Assembly (NCBI GenBank): GCA_050330055.1
Contig: JBHJOF010000069.1
Coordinates: forward strand, 1 to 22,318
DNA: 22,318 bases
Direction: 5' to 3'
From: JBHJOF01 sp050330055
GTDB lineage: Bacteria; Pseudomonadota; Alphaproteobacteria; Kiloniellales; JAKSDN01
Each line of letters starts with the position of its first letter. Position 1 is the first letter of the stretch. The translations under genes and the position numbers were made by a program. The notes beneath the pieces were generated by a model. It was not told the origin of the DNA. It made no database searches and saw nothing but the letters and a program-made list of their open reading frames with translations. Below, one piece after another: positions 14,903 through 22,318 of this stretch.

Positions 14903-15286
14903 TCACCCGCCACGCTTCGCCGTGCCGAGGTGCGCCTTGACCCGCTCGATCAGCGCCTTGGTCGAGAACGGCTTCGTGATGTAGTCGTTGGCGCCGAGCG
15001 CAAGGCCCTTCTCGCGCTCGACGTCACGTCCCCGGGCGGTCAGCATGATGATCGGAATCGCTCGCCAAAGTGGGTTGGTCCGCATCTGTTGGCAGACCGC
15101 ATAGCCGTCGTGATCGGGCATCGTCACATCGAGCAGGACGAGATCGGGGGCGCGCTCGCGCAACGCCTGCAGCGCCGCCTTGCCATTGTGGGCGATGCGC
15201 GTCTCATAGCCGCTGCGCCTCATAAGGTACTCGATGGACAGCACGATGTTGGGCTCGTCGTCCACCACCAGGATCAAGGGAGGCAT
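14903..15286 (-). CDS. Single-domain response regulator paired with the exonuclease fusion
   Basis: A 127-aa receiver-only protein. The acidic pair is in LVVDDEPNIV, the phosphoacceptor is Asp53 (LVLLDVTMPDHDGY), and Thr and Lys are in IMLTARG and TKPFST. All key residues are present. An upstream in-frame GTG (15292) exists, but AGGAGG is spaced properly (6 bases) only for the ATG at 15286. More than half of its residues match the receiver at 7477-7854 in an ungapped comparison, so the two arose by duplication. It is the first gene of a two-gene operon with the exonuclease fusion, whose own kinase part cannot phosphorylate it. The SSS kinase is a likely donor, and the pseudokinase DHp a possible docking partner. 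Confidence 0.92.
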   Translation of the reverse strand: MPPLILVVDDEPNIVLSIEYLMRRSGYETRIAHNGKAALQALRERAPDLVLLDVTMPDHDGYAVCQQMRTNPLWRAIPIIMLTARGRDVEREKGLALGANDYITKPFSTKALIERVKAHLGTAKRGG

Positions 15287-15481
15287 CTGCACCCTCCTGC
15301 CTGCCGCCCCGCGCGTGTCCGAGGTCCCGTCGCCGGGCCAGCGGGCGGACCGGCCGGGACCGGGGAATCACCGCCGTGCCCGAGGACTCGGCGCGGCTGC
15401 CATGATCGAGTCTCTCGGATAGTGGCGCAAGGCCCCTCCCGCGGCGCCGGGACCTGCACCCTTTTGACGCAAGGCATCGCT

Positions 15482-15515
15482 TTGACGGGCCCCGGAGGGG
15501 CCCGGCCCTCGTCAA
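15482..15515. repeat. Inverted repeat at the end of the small exonuclease gene
   Basis: TTGACG (15482-15487) can pair with CGTCAA (15510-15515). Inside, GGGCCCC (15487-15493) pairs with GGGGCCC (15497-15503) around a 3-base loop. The outer arm contains the exonuclease stop codon. There is no T-run on either strand, so it is only a possible transcript end for the 15512-16066 gene. Confidence 0.4.
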
Positions 15516-16066
15516 GTAGCAGGTAGAGCAGGGCGGCAGGGACGGGCCGGAGGAGGCGGCCTTGTCGGGTGCCGCCAGCCTTCCTGCTCCGCCGCCAGCA
15601 CGATGCGGGCGCAAGCCTCGGCGTCGGAGTCGGCCTGGTGGTGGCGCAAGTCTATGCGCAGGCGGCGGCAGACGTCGGGCAGCTTGGTCGGATAGATGCT
15701 CAACTGGCGGCGCGCCAGGTCGACTGTGCAGGTGAAGGACTTGCGCAGTGCGGGTAGGCCGTGGCTCTGACAGCAGGCGTGCAACACACTGCGGTCGAAG
15801 CTGGCGTTGTGGGCGGCGAGGAAATCCACCTGGCGCAATAGGGGGCGGAGCGTTGGCCAGAGCTCGCCGAAGCTCGGCGCCGCCGCCACTTGCTCCCAGC
15901 CGATGCCGTGCAGGTAGGTGAAGACGAAGCGCTCGCTGGGCGGCCGGATCAGGTGATGCTGGCGCTCGACGATGCGCCCCTCGGCGCAGACTACCACGCC
16001 GATCGCGCAGGCCGAGTCGCGATCGTAGTTGGCGGTCTCGAAATCGATGGCGGCGAAGCTGGTCAC
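15512..16066 (-). CDS. DEDDh 3'-5' exonuclease (DnaQ-like)
   Basis: A 184-aa stand-alone exonuclease of the DnaQ/PolC-epsilon type. It shows the first motif FAAIDFETANYDRDSACAIG (Asp and Glu of motif I), motif II LAAHNASFDRSVL and motif III HHQADSDAEACARIVL with the His and Asp of the DEDDh class, so it should be an active two-metal nuclease. It is a minimal catalytic domain, followed by a Pro-rich tail (PTRPPPPARP). It lies 225 bases upstream of the receiver/exonuclease-fusion operon on the same strand, and divergent from ettA. Two DEDDh exonucleases of different architecture within 3.5 kb may mean shared function, or simply that this one is a housekeeping repair enzyme. The substrate is not deducible. 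Confidence 0.9.
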   Translation of the reverse strand: MTSFAAIDFETANYDRDSACAIGVVVCAEGRIVERQHHLIRPPSERFVFTYLHGIGWEQVAAAPSFGELWPTLRPLLRQVDFLAAHNASFDRSVLHACCQSHGLPALRKSFTCTVDLARRQLSIYPTKLPDVCRRLRIDLRHHQADSDAEACARIVLAAEQEGWRHPTRPPPPARPCRPALPAT

Positions 16067-16189
16067 GGCAGGGCTGCTCCGGTGATTCCGAAGTATTCAT
16101 TGTGCCACGATTCGCCCCTTTCCCCGAACGGCGCCTTGGGATAAACCCCGGTCCGTTCCACCTTTTCCGGCAACTTACCGTGAGGGCCC

Positions 16190-17869
<1,680 letters not shown>

Positions 17870-17912
17870 AGGGACGCGGCAGGGCAGCGCCCTTTCGCGC
17901 TGACGCGCGGGT

Positions 17913-18053
17913 CACCCTCACCCTCCCAATGCTTCGCATCGGGTCCCTCCCTCTCCCCTCGAGGGAGAGGGAAAACCAGGGCGCCGGTTTGTTCCCCTCG
18001 CCCTCGAGGGGAGAGGGAGGGGCCCAACGCGAAACGTTGGGAGGGTGAGGGTG
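17913..18053. repeat. 141-bp palindromic intergenic repeat
   Basis: Two nested perfect inverted repeats: an outer 17-bp pair (17913-17929 with 18037-18053, the latter reading TTGGGAGGGTGAGGGTG) and an inner 21-bp pair (17945-17965 with 18001-18021). The DNA between forms a long potential cruciform with a loop near 17975-17990 (AAAACC with GGTTT). It fills most of the gap between the convergent ettA and asnB genes and can fold on either transcript, so it may act as a bidirectional terminator. The CCCTC/GAGGG-rich composition is that of dispersed intergenic palindromes seen in many GC-rich proteobacterial genomes. Confidence 0.85.
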
Positions 18054-18081
18054 CGAACGAGGGGCGCGGTCGGCGGCTCCG

Positions 18082-20028
18082 CTACCGCGCCGGGGTCGGC
18101 ACCGGGCGCCAGCTCGCCTGGCCGGACTGGGCGATCAGGCGGCTCGGCTGGAACAGCTCGTCGCGCAGCTGCAGGGCGAGCACGGCGTCGAGGTGGCGAT
18201 CGTAGCGGCCCTCGCCGCGCCGGTGCCGCGCCAGCAGGTCGTGCACGGCCGCCGGATCGAACAGGCCCTTGCGGCGCAGGGCGGCTTCGCTCATCAGCGC
18301 CTCGGCGAAGGCCGGCAGGCTGCTCTTGCGCCACCAGCCGCCGCCGGGCGACATGAGCCCGCGCTTGCGGCGCTCGACGATCGCCTGCGGCAGCACGCCG
18401 CGTAGCGCCTGGCGCAGGATGTACTTCTCGGTCTTGCCGCGCAGTTTCAGGCCTACCGGAATGCGCGCGCAGAACTCGGCGAAGACGTGGTCGAGGAAGG
18501 GCACGCGCACTTCCAGGCCATGTGCCATGGAGGCACGGTCGAGCGAACGGTTCACGTACTCGGGCAGGCGAATGGTCTGCTCCAGGTACTGCTGCTGCTC
18601 GAATGGCTGCCACGCTTGGAAGTCCGCCGGCGGCAGTATCGGTGGTGCCTCCGTGTCGCACTCCGCCAGTGCGGCGCGCAGGTCCGGCGACAGCAAGTCG
18701 ATCCGGCGCTGGAACGAAGTCACGCCGTAGAGCACGGCGAAGCGCCGCATGTCCATGGCGGGGGGCAGCAGGATGAGCTCCTGCACCTGCTGCAGCCGCA
18801 GCCGTTGGTGCAGGTGCGGGCCGAAGCGCACGATCAGCCGCCGCAGCCACAGGGGCAGGCGCGACAAGAACCCGACCCTGTCCTGGCGCCGGAAGTAATT
18901 ATAGCCGCCGAACAGCTCGTCCGATCCCTCGCCGTTCACCACCACCTTGACCCGCCGGGCCGTGGCCTCGGCCAGGATCAGGCGTGGGATCATGGCCCCG
19001 CCGGGTTCTTCGCAGTACCAGATTCCTTTCTCGAACAGCTCGAAGCTCTCGTCGCGGCACATGACCAGCTCGTTGCGCAGGTTGTAGTCGCCGTAGCGGT
19101 CGAGCGTCGGGTACAGCCGGGTTTCGTCCACCGCCGGGTCGTCGAAGCCGATCGTGTAGCTGTGGATCGGCTGATCGCTCAGCTGGGCCGCGAGCGCGGC
19201 CACGGCACTGGAGTCGATGCCAGGGCTGAGCCAGGAGCCGATGGGGACGTCGCTGCGCATGTGCAGGCGCACCGATTCGCGCAGCTTCTCCAGCAGTGCC
19301 TCGGCCCAGTCGTCGGCGCTCAGCCGTTCCGGCTGCTGTCCAGCGCCGAGAAAGCGCGGCGTCCAGTACTGCCGCAGCGTCGCCCTGCCGCCCTGGTACA
19401 GCAGGTAGTATCCGGGCAGCAGCCGACGCACGCCGCGGCAGGGCGTGCGCGCGCCGATGACGTAGCCGAAGGTCGTCAAGGCTTTGAAGGCCTGCGGGTC
19501 GGGCGAGAGATCGACGCCCTCGCCGAAGGCCATGATGGGCTTCTGCTCGGAGGCGAAATAGAGGCCCTGCGGCGTCTCGGCGTAGTGCAGCGGCTTGATG
19601 CCGAAGCGGTCGCGCGCCAGCAACAGGCGCCGCTCGCGCCCGTCCCACAGCGCGAAGCCGAACATGCCGCGCAGGAAGCGCAGGCAGTCGGGCCCGTGCT
19701 CCTCGTAGAGGTGAAGGATCACCTCGACGTCCGAGCCGGTGCGGAAGCGGTGGCCGCGCGCCTCGAGCCCGGCGCGCAGCTCGACGAAGTTGTAGATCTC
19801 GCCGTTGCAGATCAGGACGATCGAGCCGTCCTCGTTGGCGATCGGCTGGTCGCCACCCTCCAGGTCGATGATGCTGAGCCGCCGGAAGGCGAAGCCGATA
19901 CCCGGCGCGCTGTAATACCCGTCGCTGTCGGGGCCGCGATGCACCATCAGGCCCGCCATGCCGGCGAGCAGGGCGCGCTCGACCGGCCGCGTGCCGTCCG
20001 CGTAGGCGACACCGGCAATTCCGCACAT
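18082..20028 (-). CDS. asnB: Asparagine synthetase (glutamine-hydrolysing), AsnB family
   Basis: A 648-aa cytosolic amidotransferase that converts aspartate, glutamine and ATP to asparagine. The N-terminal glutaminase half starts MCGIAGVAYADG with the nucleophile Cys2. MVHRGPDSDGYY, ICNGEIYNFVELR and GSDVEVILHLYEEHG are family motifs. The synthetase half has a PP-loop that reads LSPGIDSSAVAAL, with Pro269 in place of the usual Gly, then VVVNGEGSDELFGGYNYF and LEVRVPFLDHVFAEFCARIP. The open frame continues upstream to 20499 with no relation to the family; Cys2 must be exposed, so the ATG at 20028 is the start. GGAG about 10 bases upstream is a modest ribosome-binding site. It lies 86 bases after mlaC. 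A special-purpose AsnB-like amidotransferase acting on another acceptor cannot be excluded. Confidence 0.92.
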   Translation of the reverse strand: MCGIAGVAYADGTRPVERALLAGMAGLMVHRGPDSDGYYSAPGIGFAFRRLSIIDLEGGDQPIANEDGSIVLICNGEIYNFVELRAGLEARGHRFRTGSDVEVILHLYEEHGPDCLRFLRGMFGFALWDGRERRLLLARDRFGIKPLHYAETPQGLYFASEQKPIMAFGEGVDLSPDPQAFKALTTFGYVIGARTPCRGVRRLLPGYYLLYQGGRATLRQYWTPRFLGAGQQPERLSADDWAEALLEKLRESVRLHMRSDVPIGSWLSPGIDSSAVAALAAQLSDQPIHSYTIGFDDPAVDETRLYPTLDRYGDYNLRNELVMCRDESFELFEKGIWYCEEPGGAMIPRLILAEATARRVKVVVNGEGSDELFGGYNYFRRQDRVGFLSRLPLWLRRLIVRFGPHLHQRLRLQQVQELILLPPAMDMRRFAVLYGVTSFQRRIDLLSPDLRAALAECDTEAPPILPPADFQAWQPFEQQQYLEQTIRLPEYVNRSLDRASMAHGLEVRVPFLDHVFAEFCARIPVGLKLRGKTEKYILRQALRGVLPQAIVERRKRGLMSPGGGWWRKSSLPAFAEALMSEAALRRKGLFDPAAVHDLLARHRRGEGRYDRHLDAVLALQLRDELFQPSRLIAQSGQASWRPVPTPAR

Positions 20029-20114
20029 CGAACGTCCACTCCAAGAGAGAGCAGCGATTTGCCGAGGTTTTTGCTGAGGGGGGGCCGCTCGGCGCGGCCT
20101 GCCGGGCCGGCGCT

Positions 20115-20756
20115 CTAGTTCGTGGGCGCGAAAGCCCCGGAAGCCACCTTTGCGCGCAGCAGCTCGACCAGACCGCGGATGCCCGAGTGGCTGACCACCG
20201 CGCTGTATTCCTGGCGCAGGGTGATCGCCATGGAAACACCCTCGGCGATGATGTCGAGGATGCGGTAGCCCGACTCCAGCTCCCGCACCCGCCACTCCAC
20301 CGAATAGGCGTCGCCCGAGGTGAGCGCGATCTTCGAGGTCACGAAGATGTGATTCGGGTTGTTCGCGTCGCGGCGCTGGCTGCTGATGATGAAGGTCTCG
20401 CCCGAATAGTCGGCGAAGAGCGGCAGGAAGCGCTGCACCGTGGCGTCCTCGAAGACCTGTAGGAAGTCCTGGCGCTCTTCCGGCGTGGCCCGCCGCCAAT
20501 GCTTGCCCAGCACGAAGCGGCCGATCGTCTCGATGTCGATGCTCTCCTTGAACAGCCTGCGGAAGCGGCGCTCGCGCTCCGACTCGTCGAGCGACTGGTC
20601 GCCGAGCTCATGAACCGCCCGCTCGCCGAGCGCCACCAGGAAAGCGCCGGCATCCTGCGGCGACTGGGTGTTGGCCCGGGCCGGTGCGATTCCGGCAGCC
20701 GCTACCACGAACGGCAGTACAAAGAGCGAGATCAGCAGAAAACGTCGTGTTGCCAT
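20115..20756 (-). CDS. mlaC: MlaC/Ttg2D-like periplasmic phospholipid-binding protein
   Basis: A 213-aa exported protein of the toluene-tolerance Ttg2D/MlaC family, which carries phospholipids across the periplasm between the outer-membrane MlaA complex and the inner-membrane MlaFEDB transporter. The N-terminus MATRRFLLISLFVLPFVVAA, then AGIAPARANT, is a standard signal peptide with a likely cleavage after ARA. Family features include FKESIDIETIGRFVLGKHWR, ATPEERQDFLQVFEDATVQR and the C-terminal GYRILDIIAEGVSMAITLRQ. The frame opens 13 codons earlier at 20795, but the ATG at 20756 places the signal peptide at the very start and is preferred. It follows mlaA by 41 bases on the same strand, so the two are an operon. 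The mlaFED genes are not in the window. Confidence 0.93.
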   Translation of the reverse strand: MATRRFLLISLFVLPFVVAAAGIAPARANTQSPQDAGAFLVALGERAVHELGDQSLDESERERRFRRLFKESIDIETIGRFVLGKHWRRATPEERQDFLQVFEDATVQRFLPLFADYSGETFIISSQRRDANNPNHIFVTSKIALTSGDAYSVEWRVRELESGYRILDIIAEGVSMAITLRQEYSAVVSHSGIRGLVELLRAKVASGAFAPTN

Positions 20757-20797
20757 GGCTCTATGCTCAAGCAAAATACTTAGTTCAACAAACACCG

Positions 20798-21619
20798 TTA
20801 CTCAGATGTGGTGACCTGGTCGTCGTCGAGCCCATCCCAGGAGAGCCCCGGCGCCGGATAGAAGTCCGGCCGTTCGCCGTTGTTGATCGCATCGACCCGC
20901 ATCTGGAGGTAGATCGAGCGGATGCGGGCATAGTAGTCGATCGAGTCGCGCTTCAACTCCTCAATGTTCTCGATGTTTCGGGCACGGAAGTCAACGCCGG
21001 CGACCAGGCGGCGGCCGAACTGTATCTCGTCGTCGACCACGTAGCCCAGCGGGTCGAGAAAGGAATCGACCAGCATGCCGACCGTGTCGCGGGCCGTGGA
21101 GGGGCCGAACACCGGCAGCACCAGATAGGGATAGCCGCCCACGCCATAGACGCCCAGGGTCTGCCCGAAGTCCTCGTCGTGATAGTCGTAGCCGGAGGCC
21201 GCTGCCACGTCGAACAGGCCGCCGACGCCGATGATGGTGTTGAGCATGAAGCGGGCCAGAGTCTCCTCGGCGCGCCGCATGTCGCCCTGCATCACGTCGT
21301 TGGCCAGGATGACCGGCGTGTTCAGGTTGCGCAGGAAGTTGCGCACCGAATCGCGCACCCCGTCGGGCAGCAGGAAGCGATAGGTCGCGGCCAGCGGCTG
21401 GAACACGACGGTGTCCAGCATGTCGTTGAAGGCGAAGATGAAGCGGTTGACGCCCTCGAGCGGATCGATGTCGGCGTCGATCGCCGCTACGGCGCCGTCA
21501 CCCTGCGCATACTGAATGTCCCCCGGCTCCGGCGCCGTGGCGCAACCAACCAGAAGAATCACGGAGAAGAGCGTGGCCATCAGCCGCCGCGCGAGGCCAG
21601 AATGCTGTAGTATGATCAT
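20798..21619 (-). CDS. mlaA: MlaA (VacJ) outer-membrane lipoprotein
   Basis: A 273-aa lipoprotein that removes mislocalised phospholipids from the outer leaflet of the outer membrane and passes them to MlaC. The signal peptide ends in a lipobox LLVGCA with Cys26 as the lipidated residue. The family signature DPLEGVNRFIFAFND follows, then NFLRNLNTPVILANDVMQGD, FMLNTIIGVGGLFDVAA and YLVLPVFGPSTARDTVG. The length is typical, and an acidic tail (LDDDQVTTSE) closes the protein. It starts at the ATG complementary to 21617-21619. No strong ribosome-binding site stands out upstream. It is the first gene of the mlaA-mlaC operon, and asnB follows on the same strand. Confidence 0.95.
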   Translation of the reverse strand: MIILQHSGLARRLMATLFSVILLVGCATAPEPGDIQYAQGDGAVAAIDADIDPLEGVNRFIFAFNDMLDTVVFQPLAATYRFLLPDGVRDSVRNFLRNLNTPVILANDVMQGDMRRAEETLARFMLNTIIGVGGLFDVAAASGYDYHDEDFGQTLGVYGVGGYPYLVLPVFGPSTARDTVGMLVDSFLDPLGYVVDDEIQFGRRLVAGVDFRARNIENIEELKRDSIDYYARIRSIYLQMRVDAINNGERPDFYPAPGLSWDGLDDDQVTTSE

Positions 21620-21956
21620 CGAGTCGACCGGTCACTCGCCTCAAACGTCAGGCCGCGCCAGGGAGGCGTTCCCCCCGGACCAACGGGCCAAAGCTTTAAG
21701 AGGAAGGCCCAGACCTCCCTCGCGGGGCCGTAACCTGCAGCTGCGAGCCGTTGCCCCCACGGCTCGCGTGCCCGCGACTTTCGTCGCTTTCCATTAAGAC
21801 AGGGTTAGTGCCGGATGGTCGCTGCAATCTCGACTCGATCCCCTGATCATCCCACCCCCAACTACCACAACGCCTTACTGAACACTAGGGGGCTTGGCGG
21901 ACGGACCGGCCGCGAAATCACAGGCCTGTTGCACAAAAGCCGCAGATTTTGAAGGG
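21620..21956. other. Intergenic region upstream of mlaA, no gene seen
   Basis: This 337-base gap contains no convincing coding frame. It holds a perfect 9-bp stem (GCGAGCCGT at 21743-21751 with its complement at 21759-21767, 7-base loop) without a T-run. A less GC-rich, C/A-rich stretch around 21800-21890 (ACCCCCAACTACCACAACGC) does not match a tRNA or a small RNA that I recognise. The mlaA promoter must lie here, but I cannot place it with confidence. Confidence 0.5.
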
Positions 21957-22318
21957 TCATGGCTTGGTCTGGAGCCGGCCAGCCGGGCCGCTCAGGAGCC
22001 GCCGCAACAGCGGCTGCTGGGCCGCCGGCAACGTGAAGATCGGGATTTGGGCCACCGCCAGGAACAGCGCGACATCCGGGTCCACGCCCGCCGGCAGGGC
22101 GGCCAGCAGCAGGCCCATGTTGCGGTTGCCGAACAGCAGACCGGCGGTCAGGGCGCGGCGGGCGCCGAGCCAGGCGAAGCCCGCGGCGCCGGCCGCCTGC
22201 AGCAGCAGGTTGGCGGCGAAGGCGGCGCCCAGCCAGAGCAGCACGGTGGCCGGGCGGGCCAGCAAGCTGGCAGTGACGCCGTCCATCACCGCAATACCGA
22301 AGACCAGCATAGCCAGCA
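21957..22318 (-). CDS. Bile acid:sodium symporter-like (BASS) membrane protein, C-terminal part
   Basis: The last 120 or so residues of a multi-pass membrane protein; the frame is open through the window edge, so the start lies outside. Hydrophobic helices alternate with short loops (ARPATVLLWLGAAFAANLLL, LFLAVAQIPIFTLPAAQQPL). The segment FGNRNMGLLLAALPAG resembles the conserved GNRN-type stretch of bile-acid:sodium symporter / ACR3-related carriers. The tail RRLLSGPAGRLQTKP ends in the cytoplasm. The family assignment rests on this short motif and the helix pattern, so another helical transporter remains possible. Confidence 0.6.
   Translation of the reverse strand, partial: LAMLVFGIAVMDGVTASLLARPATVLLWLGAAFAANLLLQAAGAAGFAWLGARRALTAGLLFGNRNMGLLLAALPAGVDPDVALFLAVAQIPIFTLPAAQQPLLRRLLSGPAGRLQTKP

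Noticed and set aside
20083..20099. A GGCCGC/GCGGCC hairpin between mlaC and asnB as a terminator.
   Set aside because: The stem is only 6 bp and no T-run follows on the transcribed strand, so read-through into asnB is as likely.
20029..20499. An N-terminal extension of asparagine synthetase reading back into mlaC.
   Set aside because: The catalytic Cys must be residue 2 after the initiator Met, and the extension is the shadow of mlaC.
21743..21767. A perfect 9-bp hairpin upstream of mlaA as a terminator or small RNA.
   Set aside because: There is no T-run on either strand and no gene ends close by. It is recorded only as part of the intergenic description.

Overview
The window is GC-rich, densely packed bacterial DNA. 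The mlaA-mlaC pair, the ScfR-type regulator, the sensor kinase with a solute-symporter sensor domain (SSS kinase) and the single-domain receivers all point to an alphaproteobacterium, probably Rhodospirillales-like. That placement is inferred from gene content, not from a marker gene. I saw no rRNA, tRNA, CRISPR array, insertion sequence or phage gene.

Layout. (1) 1-2896: the N-terminal half of a CocE/NonD-type serine hydrolase (-), two small membrane proteins (+), and a coupled pair on the minus strand (a 79-aa two-helix membrane protein and a membrane-anchored TPR protein). (2) 3036-16066: a sensory and transport block. It holds an SSS-family sodium:solute symporter (-) with a hairpin terminator. 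Divergent from it is an ScfR/PrpR-type regulator that carries an embedded histidine-kinase phosphoacceptor domain. A 27-aa membrane peptide, a single-domain receiver, a two-helix membrane protein, an SSS-STAC-histidine kinase and a CBS-DUF294 nucleotidyltransferase follow on the plus strand. Converging on these from the minus strand are a second single-domain receiver and a membrane protein with PAS, degenerate kinase and DEDDh exonuclease domains. A small stand-alone DEDDh exonuclease precedes them. (3) 16190-22318: ettA (+), a 141-bp palindromic repeat, an asparagine synthetase (-), the mlaA-mlaC lipid transport pair (-) and the end of a bile-acid:sodium-symporter-like protein (-).

How the genes may work together. 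SSS kinases (CbrA/CrbS type) sense or bind small solutes and control carbon use; CrbS controls acetate use. ScfR regulators respond to short-chain acyl-CoA. CBS-DUF294 proteins and PolC-like exonucleases commonly neighbour such kinases and acetate transport genes. The block therefore looks like a short-chain carboxylate (acetate or propionate) sensing and uptake module. Its unusual points are three related DHp domains on three different proteins (an active kinase, a transcription factor and a pseudokinase-exonuclease) and two receivers without output domains. The symporter promoter and the putative promoter of the sensor operon also share TGTAA/TTACA-type elements. A phosphorelay or DHp-docking circuit linking membrane sensing to a DNA-binding protein and to an exonuclease is a plausible but unproven reading.
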